DNA of 64,000 nt from UBA11612 sp963662375 (lineage in GTDB: Bacteria > Pseudomonadota > Alphaproteobacteria > Rhodospirillales > Rhodospirillaceae), in NCBI GenBank assembly GCA_963662375.2, contig CAXXRP010000003.1:104098-168097 (forward strand), in the 5' to 3' direction. Under the pieces are notes generated by a model, which worked only from the letters and a program-made list of their open reading frames with translations, searched no databases and was not told the origin of the DNA. This document shows, one piece after another, positions 35,588 to 44,887 of the stretch (within the stretch, counting starts at the first letter, position 1; each line of letters starts with the position of its first letter). Made by a program: the position numbers and the translations under genes.

Positions 35588-36392
35588 AGTTCCGCTAATT
35601 CCGCCCATCTTACTGGGGCTTGATGATCCAGCTCCGGTGGAGGTGGTCAACCCTTCGGCCACTGCGTCGGTATTGATCACCGGGGACCACGCGGGCAACG
35701 CTGTGCCCGTCGCGATGAATGGTCTTGGTTTGCCACCGCCGGATCTGGAACGGCATATCGCCTTTGATATCGGCGCGGCTGGTGTCGCGCGTGCGCTTGC
35801 GAGCAAGATGAACGCGACCGCCGTCCTTGCGGTTTACTCACGCCTTCTTATCGACCCCAATCGGCCGTTGGGAGATCCTGAATGCATTCCGGTGGCCAGC
35901 GATGGCACGCTCATTCCAGCCAACGCCGATTTGTCTGACGCCGACATGAAGGCGCGCGCCGATACCTTCTACTGGCCCGATCACCGCAGTACCGACGAGC
36001 ACATTGGCCGCTTGCGCCGCGCGGGAAAGGTCCCGGCGATCATCGCCGTTCACACCTTCACGCCCGCTTTGAATTAATCCGGCGCGCAGCTCCGATCGTG
36101 ACATGTTGGGGTCCTCTACAGCCGTGATGAGCGGTTGCCGCGCCCCTTGATGAGAGCTTTGAGCGCGGAGGTGGGAGTCATAGTGGGTGATAACGAACCC
36201 TATTCTGGCGTCACCTATGGGTATGCCTTGAAGATTCACGGCCTGGCTCGCGGTCTGCCACACGTCGAGTTGGAACTTCGCCAAGACTTGGTCGTCGGCG
36301 CGGCCGGCCAGGAGAAGTGGGCAAACCTTTTGGTAAAAGTGCTGGCGCCTATATTGGAAGATCCCGGGCTCAACAGTATCGTACATATATAA
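35583..36392 (+). pseudogene. N-formylglutamate amidohydrolase, two in-frame stops
   Basis: One frame covers the FGase family: ASVLITGDHAGNAVPVAMNG, YSRLLIDPNRPLGDPECIPV, AIIAVHTFTPALN, then VGVLYSRDERLPRPLMRALS and NEPYSGVTYGYALKIHGLAR. It is cut by TAA at 36075-36077 and TGA at 36099-36101, the latter where relatives have Trp (RPWH). No ATG suits the N-terminus, which lies close to the end of the previous gene. The enzyme would hydrolyse N-formylglutamate in histidine breakdown or related compounds. It keeps its usual place before DUF1244. Confidence 0.78.
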
Positions 36393-36422
36393 TTGTATCC
36401 CAATCGGAATAAGGAGCTTGGT

Positions 36423-36740
36423 ATGGACGAAAACACCCGCCTCAAAGTCGAAGCCGCCGCCTTTCGCGGATTGGTTCAGCATCTACGAAAGCGCACCGAC
36501 GCGCAGAACATCGACATCATGACCACGGCGGGGTTTTGCCGGAACTGTCTGGCAAAATGGTACTGCGCCGCCGCAGGGCACTATGGCGATGCCATAACCT
36601 ACGAGCGGGCTCAGGAAGTTATTTACGGTATGCCGGCGAGCGAGTGGAAGTCGAAGTATCAAGAACCGGCATCGCCTGAACAGCAGGAGTTGTTTGAGAC
36701 CACCAAACAGCTGCACGCCGCAATCACGGTGGTGGAATAG
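36423..36740 (+). CDS. DUF1244 family protein
   Basis: The 105-residue protein, from ATG 36423 (AAGGAG upstream), contains the family core: FRGLVQHLRKRTDAQNIDIM, MTTAGFCRNCLAKWYCAAAG and YGMPASEWKSKYQ. The CRNCLAKWY segment with close Cys residues is the family hallmark (PF06844). The structure is a small helical domain with no established function. It typically neighbours FGase and gapR, as here. Confidence 0.88.
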   Translation: MDENTRLKVEAAAFRGLVQHLRKRTDAQNIDIMTTAGFCRNCLAKWYCAAAGHYGDAITYERAQEVIYGMPASEWKSKYQEPASPEQQELFETTKQLHAAITVVE

Positions 36741-36886
36741 GGCGGAAGGATCGAAGCGCTCGCGCAGGCGGCGCGCCCGGGTTCTATCCCCGTTATCCTC
36801 GTAATCCACAGTGCGCCCGCCCTTGTTTGGCACAAGCCCGCTGCTAATGTCCGCACCTGTGTGGTTTCTCATAGGGAGCATGCCTA

Positions 36887-37129
36887 ATGCCTGATGGCGC
36901 AGGAATTTCGGCCCAACGGTTAAAAAGTTTTATTCAGCGGATTGAGCGGCTTGAATAGGAAAAGAGAGCCCTCGGCGCGGATATTCGTGAGGTCTATTCC
37001 GAAGCACAATCTGGCGGTTTTGATGCCAAAATCATGCGCCAGGTGGTGAAGGTCCGGAAAATGGACAAATCGGAGCGCGAGGAACAGGAGTCCTTGATTC
37101 AGGTTTATTTGCAGGCCGTCGGCGAGTAA
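36887..37129 (+). pseudogene. gapR: GapR (DUF2312) nucleoid-associated protein with an in-frame amber codon
   Basis: From ATG 36887 the frame reads AQRLKSFIQRIERLE, then TAG at 36956-36958 (codon 24), then EKRALGADIREVYSEAQSGG, FDAKIMRQVVKVRKMDKSER and IQVYLQAVGE to TAA at 37127. Relatives have Glu at the TAG position (ERLEEEK), so GAG to TAG explains it. GapR binds overtwisted DNA and is essential or near-essential in Caulobacter. The locus is the syntenic one beside DUF1244. No good reinitiation codon follows the TAG. A second gapR copy, a suppressor tRNA or a sequence error would be needed to keep function. Confidence 0.85.
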
Positions 37130-37139
37130 ACGCTGCCAT

Positions 37140-37310
37140 CTACAAAAAGGCGTCGGCGAGGAGCGCAAGCCCGGCCATAGCGGCGGCGATGCCGATACCG
37201 CCCAAAACCATTTTCGTGCGCTGACCGTGTCCGCGGCTAAAAATGATGGCCGCGAGCACGGTGCCGATCACGAGCACCGCGAAGATCGGATTATTTCCCG
37301 TCAGCAACAC
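37140..37310 (-). CDS. Small two-helix membrane protein
   Basis: A GTG at 37310, spaced seven nt after AGAGGA, opens a 56-residue frame: two hydrophobic segments (NPIFAVLVIGTVLAAIIF and MVLGGIGIAAAMAGLALLAD) joined by a basic loop RGHGQRTK. It lies immediately downstream of the acyl-CoA ligase stop on the same strand, so it is probably cotranscribed. No family recognised. The clean start signal and two-helix hairpin support a real gene. Confidence 0.55.
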   Translation of the reverse strand: MLLTGNNPIFAVLVIGTVLAAIIFSRGHGQRTKMVLGGIGIAAAMAGLALLADAFL

Positions 37311-37321
37311 AGCAGAGTCCT

Positions 37322-39127
37322 CTAATACAGCGCGTCCAACGCCGCCCCGTATTCCTTGATGATCGCGTGGCGGCGTACTTTCAAGGTCGGTGTCATCTGG
37401 CCGTTTTCAACCGTGAACTGTTGCGGTGCGATGATAAATTTGCGTACCTTTTCGAGTGGGTTGAGCTGGCCGTTGGCATGCTCTACAGCCTTAGCGATTA
37501 CAGATTTGAACTGCGCGTTGGTTGCTAAATGTTTTAAGGTTCCCAAAACGCCATGGGTTTCTCCCCAAGCGGCCGCCAAGTCTGGATCGGGAACAATGAG
37601 CGCGGTGATATGAGCCCTCTTATCGCCATAAGCCAGCGCCTGGCCGATAGATTCTTCGAGGCATAGGACACCCTGGATGAGCTGCGGAGAAACATTATCG
37701 CCGCCGGAATTGACAATAATGTCCCTCTTGCGGTCGGTGATTTCGATATAACCTTCACCGTCAATTAGGCCCACGTCGCCGGTATGCAGCCAGCCGTCCG
37801 CATCAATGGCGAGCAGCGTCGCATCGGGGTCGTTCCAATAGCCTTTCATGACCAACTCGCCGCGCACGAGAATTTCGCCGTCTGCAGCGATCTTCACTTC
37901 GACACCTTTTAGCGGCGGTCCGACGGTTTTCAACTTAGTGCGGTTGGGGAGGTTAGCGCTGATAATCGGCGCTGCTTCCGTCTGCCCGTAACCCTGAAGA
38001 ATGGGCACTCCTAAGGCGACAAAGAACAAGCCCACATCGTAGTTCAATGGCGCGCCGCCCGAGACCATGGCCTTTAATCGCCCGCCAAATCGTTTACTTA
38101 CTTTGCCGCGGACGAGGAGGTCGTACACTTTGTCCTGTGCTTTCTCCCACACGGTCAAAGCGTCGGGAGTCTCGTAGCGTTTGCGGCCCAGGTTCAACGC
38201 CAGATCAAACAATTTCTGCCGCACCTTCGATTGGTTTTTGAGCCCGGAAAGAATGCGTTGACGTATGCTCTCATAGAGGCGCGGCACTGCCGTCATGACC
38301 GTGGGGCATGCTTCGGTCAAATTGGTCGTCAGCGTCTCGACCCGCTCGGCATAATAAATCTGCGCGCCAAGCGACAGCGGGAAGAACTGTCCGCCGCAAT
38401 ATTCGTAGGCGTGCGACAACGGCAAGAACGAAAGAAAAACTTCATCGCCAATGCCCAGCGTTTCGATGATGCCCGTGGCCCCCATGCAGTTGCAGAGAAT
38501 ATTACCGTGCGTCAACATCACGCCGCGCGGCAAACCGCCGGTGCCTGACGTATAGATCAGCGCGCAAACATTGTCCCGCTGGAGTGCATTCGCTTCTTCG
38601 GGTGGTTCGGCTTGTTCTGCGCCGGCAGCCGCGAGACCAGACCAGGGCAGAGTGGGGACGTCCGAGGGGATCGTCTTCTCGGGCTCGTCCATCACGTACG
38701 CGGTGATTTTCTGATTTGCCTCCGACGCGGCGGCAATTACACGCTTGGCCAGCTGCGGCGTCGAGACGATGACCGCCGTGCTGCCGGAATCATTCAAGAT
38801 GTGCAGATGATTGAGTGCCGTGTTGGTGGTGTATGCGGGTACCGCGATGGCGCCAACGGTCATTATCGCCATGTTGGCGATAAACCATTCGGGCCGGTTC
38901 TCAGCCACCAGCATCACGCGGTCGCCCGGTTTAATGCCAGCGGCCTTGAGACCGTGCGCGGCTGCCACGACTTGTTTATGGACCGTGGTCCATGTGCGGG
39001 GGCGGTAGACGCCGTCGATTTTCGCCCACAGAAACGGGCGATCCTCCAGGCGCGCCGCTTGGGCGAAGAACATGCCCGGTAGGCTGGCCATGGTTTGCGT
39101 ATCTATCGCGTGAGTGGTCGTGGCCAC
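37322..39127 (-). CDS. Long-chain fatty acid-CoA ligase (AMP-dependent synthetase)
   Basis: The 601-residue protein begins at GTG 39127 (GGGGAG upstream). It has the AMP-binding motif IYTSGTGGLPRGVMLTHGN, the long-chain ACSL-type PLSHAYEYCGGQF region, GYGQTEAAPII, the ATP-binding DGWLHTGDVG and the DRKRDIIVNSGGDNVSP hinge, and the C-terminal catalytic Lys region MTPTLKVRRH. It activates fatty acids to acyl-CoA at the membrane. No beta-oxidation genes are adjacent; the nearest thiolase is at 16138. Confidence 0.92.
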   Translation of the reverse strand: MATTTHAIDTQTMASLPGMFFAQAARLEDRPFLWAKIDGVYRPRTWTTVHKQVVAAAHGLKAAGIKPGDRVMLVAENRPEWFIANMAIMTVGAIAVPAYTTNTALNHLHILNDSGSTAVIVSTPQLAKRVIAAASEANQKITAYVMDEPEKTIPSDVPTLPWSGLAAAGAEQAEPPEEANALQRDNVCALIYTSGTGGLPRGVMLTHGNILCNCMGATGIIETLGIGDEVFLSFLPLSHAYEYCGGQFFPLSLGAQIYYAERVETLTTNLTEACPTVMTAVPRLYESIRQRILSGLKNQSKVRQKLFDLALNLGRKRYETPDALTVWEKAQDKVYDLLVRGKVSKRFGGRLKAMVSGGAPLNYDVGLFFVALGVPILQGYGQTEAAPIISANLPNRTKLKTVGPPLKGVEVKIAADGEILVRGELVMKGYWNDPDATLLAIDADGWLHTGDVGLIDGEGYIEITDRKRDIIVNSGGDNVSPQLIQGVLCLEESIGQALAYGDKRAHITALIVPDPDLAAAWGETHGVLGTLKHLATNAQFKSVIAKAVEHANGQLNPLEKVRKFIIAPQQFTVENGQMTPTLKVRRHAIIKEYGAALDALY

Positions 39128-39288
39128 GTGCCGTATCTCCCCGTCGTCGGTCGATGTCGCCCGCCATATTCTTCAAGTTTATAGGGCGCCGTGTCCAGCC
39201 GGATTGTTTGCCGTGCAGTGGGGCGGATTTCGTGCCCATTTCCACTTACTGCCAATGCCCTTATAAGGTGGCACGAAAGAGGTGACTG

Positions 39289-41145
39289 ATGACGTTTACT
39301 GGTAATTTTCAACGCCGTTCAGGGCTATTTGCGCCATTCGTACGTAAAGACGAGCCCGGTGGAGGCACCACGGCGGTCGATTTAGGAGACATGCCGGAAT
39401 GGAATTTGGGCGATCTTTACGATGGTCCGGACAGTAAGGCGCTTGCCCGAGACTTTGATGATCTGGACACGCGCATCGCGGCATTCGAAATCCATCGCGG
39501 CAAAGTGGCGGATTTGACGGGCGCTGAGTTCGGGAATGCTATTGCGGCATACGAGTCTATTGATGAACTTCTCGGCAAGCTCGCCAGTTACGCGCAGCTG
39601 TATCAATCCGTTGACCTAGGCAACCCGGCACGCGGGCGTTTTTATCAGGATACGATTGAACGGTTGACCGAGCTATCGGGACGGTTATTGTTCTTTACGC
39701 TCGAGGTCAACCGCATGGAGGACGCGGCACTTGCAGCCAAAATGGAACAGAAAAGCGCGGCGAAGTATGCACCCTGGGTGCGCGACCTTCGCGTGCTTCG
39801 CGAACATGAACTGAGCGACGATCTTGAAGGCTTGTTCCTCGACAAATCCACTACTGGCCGCACCGCTTGGACACGCTTATTTGACGAAACCTTGGCGGAC
39901 ATGCGGTGTCAGGTGGGGGATGAAACGCTCACACTCACCGAATCTTTCAACTACCTTTCCGATCCGAAAGAAGAGCGGCGGCGTAGCGCCGCAAAAGCTA
40001 TCGGTGTTTCCCTGTCTGAAAAGGTTTCTCTGTTCACACTCATCACCAATGTGCTTGCCAAAGATAAGGCTGTCGAGGATCAATGGCGCAAGTTTCCGCG
40101 GCCGGTGTCTTCGCGCAACCTTGCCAATCTGGTGGAAGACGAGGTAGTGGAGGCTTTGGTGACAGCCGTAAAGGACAGTTACGCGTCCACGTCGCACCGG
40201 TACTACGCGCTTAAGGCCCAGTGGTTCGGCAAAGATAAGCTGGATCATTGGGACCGTAATGCACCTTTACCTGATGCGGAGCACCGCAACATTCCATGGT
40301 CCGAAGCGCGAGAGACGGTGCACCAAGCTTACGCGGCGTTCTCGGATAAGCTCGCCGAAATTACAGAATCGTTCTTCACCAAAAACTGGATCGACGCGCC
40401 GGCGCGACCCGGCAAAGCTTCTGGCGCGTTTTCGCACCCGGTGGTGCCGTCAGCACACCCCTATATTCTGTTGAATTATCTTGGAACGCCCGACGATGTG
40501 ATGACTCTTGCCCACGAACTTGGCCACGGTGTTCATCAAGTGCTCGCGGGTGGGCAGGGGCATCTGGTTTGCGGCACGCCTTTAACTCTTGCGGAGACCG
40601 CATCGGTGTTCGGTGAGATGCTTACGTTTAAGGCGATGCTGAAAAAGGAAACACACCCAGCCGAGCGCCGTGCACTTTTGGCGGGTAAAGTTGAGGACAT
40701 GCTCAATACAAGTGTGCGTCAGGTTGGTTTTCACGGATTCGAACGGCAAGTGCACGATGAACGCCGCAGGGGTGAGTTGTCAGAGGAACGTTTGTGCGAG
40801 ATCTGGCTCCAGGTTCAGACGGAAAGCCTAGGCCCAGCCTTTCGCTATGAAGAGGAGTACCGCGTCTATTGGACCTACATCAGTCACTTCTTGCATGTGC
40901 CGTTTTATGTTTACGCCTATGCGTTCGGTGATTGCCTCGTGAATTCGCTTTACGACGTCTATAAATCGGACGCGGTGCCCGATTTCCAAAACAAATATCT
41001 CGACATGCTTTCTGCCGGCGGGCGCTTGCGATACAAGGAATTGCTCGTGCCATTCGGCCTTGATGCCAGCGATCCCGGCTTCTGGCGCCGGGGTATGAAG
41101 ACTCTGGAGGGGTTCATCGACGAGTTAGAAAAGATGGAAGATTAA
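39289..41145 (+). CDS. M3-family oligoendopeptidase F-like metallopeptidase
   Basis: The 618-residue protein has the zinc motif HELGH (residues 409-413) in DVMTLAHELGHGVHQVLAGG, with the third ligand Glu in TLAETASVFGEML. N-terminal and central helices match the pz-peptidase/PepF family (EWNLGDLYDGPDSKALARDF at the start). It hydrolyses oligopeptides in the cytoplasm. AAAGAGGTG precedes the ATG. The following ABC1-kinase gene starts 35 nt after its stop, so they may be cotranscribed. Confidence 0.92.
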   Translation: MTFTGNFQRRSGLFAPFVRKDEPGGGTTAVDLGDMPEWNLGDLYDGPDSKALARDFDDLDTRIAAFEIHRGKVADLTGAEFGNAIAAYESIDELLGKLASYAQLYQSVDLGNPARGRFYQDTIERLTELSGRLLFFTLEVNRMEDAALAAKMEQKSAAKYAPWVRDLRVLREHELSDDLEGLFLDKSTTGRTAWTRLFDETLADMRCQVGDETLTLTESFNYLSDPKEERRRSAAKAIGVSLSEKVSLFTLITNVLAKDKAVEDQWRKFPRPVSSRNLANLVEDEVVEALVTAVKDSYASTSHRYYALKAQWFGKDKLDHWDRNAPLPDAEHRNIPWSEARETVHQAYAAFSDKLAEITESFFTKNWIDAPARPGKASGAFSHPVVPSAHPYILLNYLGTPDDVMTLAHELGHGVHQVLAGGQGHLVCGTPLTLAETASVFGEMLTFKAMLKKETHPAERRALLAGKVEDMLNTSVRQVGFHGFERQVHDERRRGELSEERLCEIWLQVQTESLGPAFRYEEEYRVYWTYISHFLHVPFYVYAYAFGDCLVNSLYDVYKSDAVPDFQNKYLDMLSAGGRLRYKELLVPFGLDASDPGFWRRGMKTLEGFIDELEKMED

Positions 41146-41180
41146 ATCTGCCAGGGACGATTGGTTTAAAGCCGGTACGG

Positions 41181-42569
41181 ATGAGAACGGCGCGGATGCC
41201 TAAGAAAAATAATAATTCCCCTCCACCCATCAGCGAAAACACCCTGCGCGGGCGGGTGAAACGCTATGCGCAGGTGGGTGGTGCCATTGGCGGGTTCGCG
41301 GCCCGTACCATGGGCGGGCGGATGGTGGACGCCAAACATGACAGCGCCAAGAGTGCCGAAGGGCTGAGGCTGGCCCTGGGCGGCCTCAAAGGACCGCTCA
41401 TGAAGGTGGCACAGATTCTCGCCACTATCCCGGAGGCGATCCCACCGGAATATGCTCAGGAGCTAGCCCATCTTCAGGCGAATGCGCCGCATATGGGCTG
41501 GCCATTCGTCAACCGCCGGATGACGGCGGAACTGGGGAGCGATTGGAAGTCCCGCTTCAAGTCGTTTGAACGCGAAGCAGCCAAGGCCGCGTCTCTCGGT
41601 CAAGTCCACCACGCTGTTTCTGTTAATGGCTCGGTGCTTGCCTGCAAACTGCAATACCCGGACATGGATTCCGTTGTGGCGGCCGACTTGCGCCAACTGA
41701 AGTTGGTCGTTGCCGCGTACCGGCGTTTCGATCCGGCCATTGATTCCTCCGAGATTCACGCCGAGATTTCCGAGCGCCTTGCCGAGGAGTTGGACTACGG
41801 CAATGAGGCCCGCAACATGGCGCTCTACCGGCACATGCTGGCGGCCGAGAAAAACGTGCATGTGCCCGACGTGTGCGACGCATTGTCGACGCAGCGTTTG
41901 CTCACCATGTCGTGGCTGGAGGGGCGCCCCATCAAAGAGGTGGCGGCGGAGGTGGATCAAAAGGCCCGCGATGCCATCGCCGTGAATATGTTCCGCGCGT
42001 GGTATGTGCCGTTTTACCAATACGGCGTTATCCACGGTGACCCGCATTTGGGGAACTACACCGTCCGCGCCGACAGTAGCGTCAATCTTATGGACTACGG
42101 TTGTATCCGCGTCTTTGGGCCGAAATTCGTAAAAGGTGTTATCGACCTCTATCGTGCTTTAGAGAAAGGCGACCATGACCTCGCCGTATCGGCCTATGAG
42201 ACGTGGGGATTCACGGGCCTCAGCCGAGAGATGATAGATACCCTTAATATATGGGCGTCGTTCGTCTATGCGCCGCTGATGGAAGATCGCCCGCGTCTTA
42301 TCGAGGAAACCAACGCGGCCCATTATGGCCGTTCCACGGTCGCCAAGGTTCATAAGGAATTGAGGCGCCTCGGTGGTGTGAAACCGCCGCGGGAGTTTGT
42401 GCTCATGGACCGCGCCGCCATCGGCCTCGGATCGGTATTCATGCATCTGCAGGCGAAAGTAAATTGGTACCGCGTGTTCCAGGAGACCATCAAAGGCTTC
42501 GATGTGAGCGCGCTGGAAAAAACCCAGGCGACCGCGCTGAAGAAGGCGGGGCTTCCCGGTCAGCGTTAG
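41181..42569 (+). CDS. ABC1/UbiB-family atypical kinase
   Basis: The 462-residue protein carries the ABC1 signature KxGQ-like ALGGLKGPLMKVAQILATIP, the Ala-rich loop region AAKAASLGQVHHAV, LACKLQYPDMDSVVAADLRQ, and the catalytic segment VIHGDPHLGNYTV with LMDYGCIRVF. Such kinases are linked to ubiquinone biosynthesis or lipid homeostasis. Its first residues (KKNNNSPPPISENTLRGR) are basic and unstructured. The ATG at 41196 is an alternative start. No C-terminal membrane helices are evident, unlike UbiB itself. Confidence 0.88.
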   Translation: MRTARMPKKNNNSPPPISENTLRGRVKRYAQVGGAIGGFAARTMGGRMVDAKHDSAKSAEGLRLALGGLKGPLMKVAQILATIPEAIPPEYAQELAHLQANAPHMGWPFVNRRMTAELGSDWKSRFKSFEREAAKAASLGQVHHAVSVNGSVLACKLQYPDMDSVVAADLRQLKLVVAAYRRFDPAIDSSEIHAEISERLAEELDYGNEARNMALYRHMLAAEKNVHVPDVCDALSTQRLLTMSWLEGRPIKEVAAEVDQKARDAIAVNMFRAWYVPFYQYGVIHGDPHLGNYTVRADSSVNLMDYGCIRVFGPKFVKGVIDLYRALEKGDHDLAVSAYETWGFTGLSREMIDTLNIWASFVYAPLMEDRPRLIEETNAAHYGRSTVAKVHKELRRLGGVKPPREFVLMDRAAIGLGSVFMHLQAKVNWYRVFQETIKGFDVSALEKTQATALKKAGLPGQR

Positions 42570-42572
42570 CGG

Positions 42573-43508
42573 TTACGGCGCAGGTTCGGGCTCTTGTCTG
42601 AAAGTGTCGCAAGGCACCACATTTACGCTGCAGTCCGCATCCAAGGTGATGACCGCGGCGAACATGTCACTACCCATCTTAAACTGCATAGGAATAAACC
42701 GTCCATCAGCGGAGAAATACAAGCGGCTGTCCGTGTCAGTCATTCGTCGACGTGATCTCGGATTAAATCCAAATACCGGTTCCAGAACCGCCGAGACGGG
42801 CACCACAGCCACCTCTTTGCCGTTGATTTCGATGCTGCGCACTGGCGCGGTCTTGCCAACAATGTCGTAGCGCCGCTGGCCATCATAAATCGGTACACGA
42901 AAGTGTTTTGGGGCGCCGCTGGCCCCGCCTTGGGCGATAATCTGCTGCCGAGCGGCGATGAACGCCCCCACGGGATCCAGCACATCGCGTCGTAATTCCT
43001 CGGGTACCGGTTTTCTTTCTTCGCGGCGGCGGTCGTTGTTCCAGGGCATATCATCGCGCGACAAGTCTTCGCCGGTCAGCGGATTGTAGAACCGTTCCGC
43101 GACAACGGCTTCGCGCGTATTCGGATCGAACGTCATCGACATCACAGAGGCGACCTCGCCACCAGTCCACTCCCGGTGGAAGGTCGCTGGCAGTGGTAAC
43201 AGAGTCTGTGCGCCGTTCTGCAGAGGAGCTGGTGCAAACACGCCGTGGCCGGTGATCTCGGCACGGAAGTCTTGCACCCAGCGCGCCACGCCCCGCGAGA
43301 CCACCTTGAGCGCCGAGGTGTAACCGACCTCGCTTTGGTTTAAGGTGACCATAAGATCGGCTACATGCCGGCCGCCGAGCATGGCGGCATAGGTCAGGCG
43401 CTCGGTCTGGTCTACGTCGGCGGCCGGACTGGGCGATGCCGAAGTTAGGCCAATTAACAGTGCGGCTGCCGCACCCATCAGGGAAAGTCGCTGCCGTGAA
43501 CACGTCAT
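42573..43508 (-). CDS. DUF3108 periplasmic protein
   Basis: The 311-residue product starts at ATG 43508, seven nt after AAGGA, with a signal peptide (LMGAAAALLIGLTSASPSPA). The mature part matches DUF3108: LTYAAMLGGRHVADLMVTLN, WVQDFRAEITGHGVFAPAPL and a C-terminal RLYFSADGRFIPMQFKMGSD. The fold is probably a lipocalin-like beta barrel in the envelope; function unknown. Two Cys residues near the C-terminus (DCSVNVVPC) could form a disulfide. A longer frame to 43526 exists. Confidence 0.82.
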   Translation of the reverse strand: MTCSRQRLSLMGAAAALLIGLTSASPSPAADVDQTERLTYAAMLGGRHVADLMVTLNQSEVGYTSALKVVSRGVARWVQDFRAEITGHGVFAPAPLQNGAQTLLPLPATFHREWTGGEVASVMSMTFDPNTREAVVAERFYNPLTGEDLSRDDMPWNNDRRREERKPVPEELRRDVLDPVGAFIAARQQIIAQGGASGAPKHFRVPIYDGQRRYDIVGKTAPVRSIEINGKEVAVVPVSAVLEPVFGFNPRSRRRMTDTDSRLYFSADGRFIPMQFKMGSDMFAAVITLDADCSVNVVPCDTFRQEPEPAP

Positions 43509-43727
43509 AGGCCCGTCCTTCACCATTGAGGCGTGAACCCGTCATTCTAATGGATTTCCCAAGATTGCCCATGGCCCACCAGAACGATCCAATGGCGGCG
43601 GCTAGAGCCGCAAAAAGTCTTCGGGAACTGCGGCTTGGCAACGGGGGCGCAAATCTGGTTGTATGGCGCCGTCTGAACCAAAGGGCGGGGAGAACGCCCC
43701 CCTGCCGCCGCATTTAAGGAATTTTCC

Positions 43728-44876
43728 ATGCAGATTGCTGTTTTGAAGGAGCGCCGCGCAGGTGAGTTCCGTGTAGCGGCGTCGCCTGATACTGTAAAAA
43801 AATTCGTCGCAGCCGGTTGTCAAGTGACCGTTGAATCCGAAGCTGGAGCCGGAGCGCATTTTTCCGATGATATGTTCAAGGAAGTGGGTGCAACGATCGC
43901 CCCTGACGCCACTACGGCGGCGGGTTCTGCCGAGATGGTGCTGAAGATTCAAAAACCCATGACTGCGGCCGAAGGCACCGATGAAGTCGGTTATCTCAAA
44001 TCCGGTTCGATCCTCTTAGCCTATCTCCAGGCGCTCACCGATAAGCCGCTAATGGAGGCTCTAGCCAAACAGGGCGTCACGACGTTTGCCCTGGAACTGA
44101 TGCCGCGCATTAGTCGCGCCCAGGCGATGGATATTCTGTCTTCTCAGTCAAATCTTGCCGGGTACAAAGCGGTGGTAGACGCCGCGTCCACATTTGGGCG
44201 TGCCATGCCGATGATGATGACCGCCGCCGGCACAATTGCTCCGGCCCGCGTGCTGGTGTTCGGCGCCGGTGTTGCGGGCTTGCAAGCTATCGCCACCGCT
44301 AAACGTATGGGCGCTGTCGTGCTCGCCACTGACGTGCGTTATGCAGTGAAGGAGCAGGTTGAATCTCTGGGCGGCAAATTCATCGTCGTTGACGAGGAAA
44401 AGATGAAAGCTGCAGAAACGTCTAGCGGCTATGCCAAGGAGATGGATGACGACTTCAAGAAGAAACAAGCTGAAGCGGTGAAAACCGAAGTGCTGAAGTC
44501 GGACATCATAGTTACCACGGCACTCATTCCTGGTAGGCCCGCGCCGAAGCTGGTCACGGCGGATATGGTTGCCGGCATGAAGGCCGGTTCGGTCATCGTT
44601 GATCTAGCTGCGGAAGCGGGCGGCAACGTGGATGGGACCGTCAAGGACGAAGCCGTAACCACAGCCAACGGTGTTACTATTATAGGCTATACAAACATGG
44701 CATCCCGTCTCGCCCGCGATGCCGGTTCGTTGTTCGCCAAGAACATCTTCAACTTCGTGATGCCCATGCTCGACAAGGAAGGTGGAGCGCTCAATATCAA
44801 TTGGGACGATGAATTGGTGAAAGGCACGCTCGTTACCAAAGACGGCAATGTTGTCCACCCGTCGCTAGCGGGTTAA
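43728..44876 (+). CDS. pntAA: NAD(P) transhydrogenase subunit alpha part 1 (soluble NAD-binding)
   Basis: The 382-residue protein is domain I of proton-translocating transhydrogenase: MQIAVLKERRAGEFRVAASP, ELMPRISRAQAMDILSSQSN, the nucleotide-binding VLVFGAGVAGLQAIATAKRM and SVIVDLAAEAGGNV. It binds NAD(H) and exchanges hydride with the PntB NADP domain. Length fits the split alpha subunit found in alphaproteobacteria. AAGGA precedes the ATG, and the three pnt genes follow at 10-nt spacings as one operon, all intact. Confidence 0.95.
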   Translation: MQIAVLKERRAGEFRVAASPDTVKKFVAAGCQVTVESEAGAGAHFSDDMFKEVGATIAPDATTAAGSAEMVLKIQKPMTAAEGTDEVGYLKSGSILLAYLQALTDKPLMEALAKQGVTTFALELMPRISRAQAMDILSSQSNLAGYKAVVDAASTFGRAMPMMMTAAGTIAPARVLVFGAGVAGLQAIATAKRMGAVVLATDVRYAVKEQVESLGGKFIVVDEEKMKAAETSSGYAKEMDDDFKKKQAEAVKTEVLKSDIIVTTALIPGRPAPKLVTADMVAGMKAGSVIVDLAAEAGGNVDGTVKDEAVTTANGVTIIGYTNMASRLARDAGSLFAKNIFNFVMPMLDKEGGALNINWDDELVKGTLVTKDGNVVHPSLAG

Positions 44877-44887
44877 CGGAGGCTTTT

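Noticed and set aside
43526..43717. Small plus-strand frame upstream of pntAA
   Set aside because: It overlaps the leader and the start of the divergent DUF3108 gene, has no ribosome-binding site and no similarity to the small proteins known near pnt operons.
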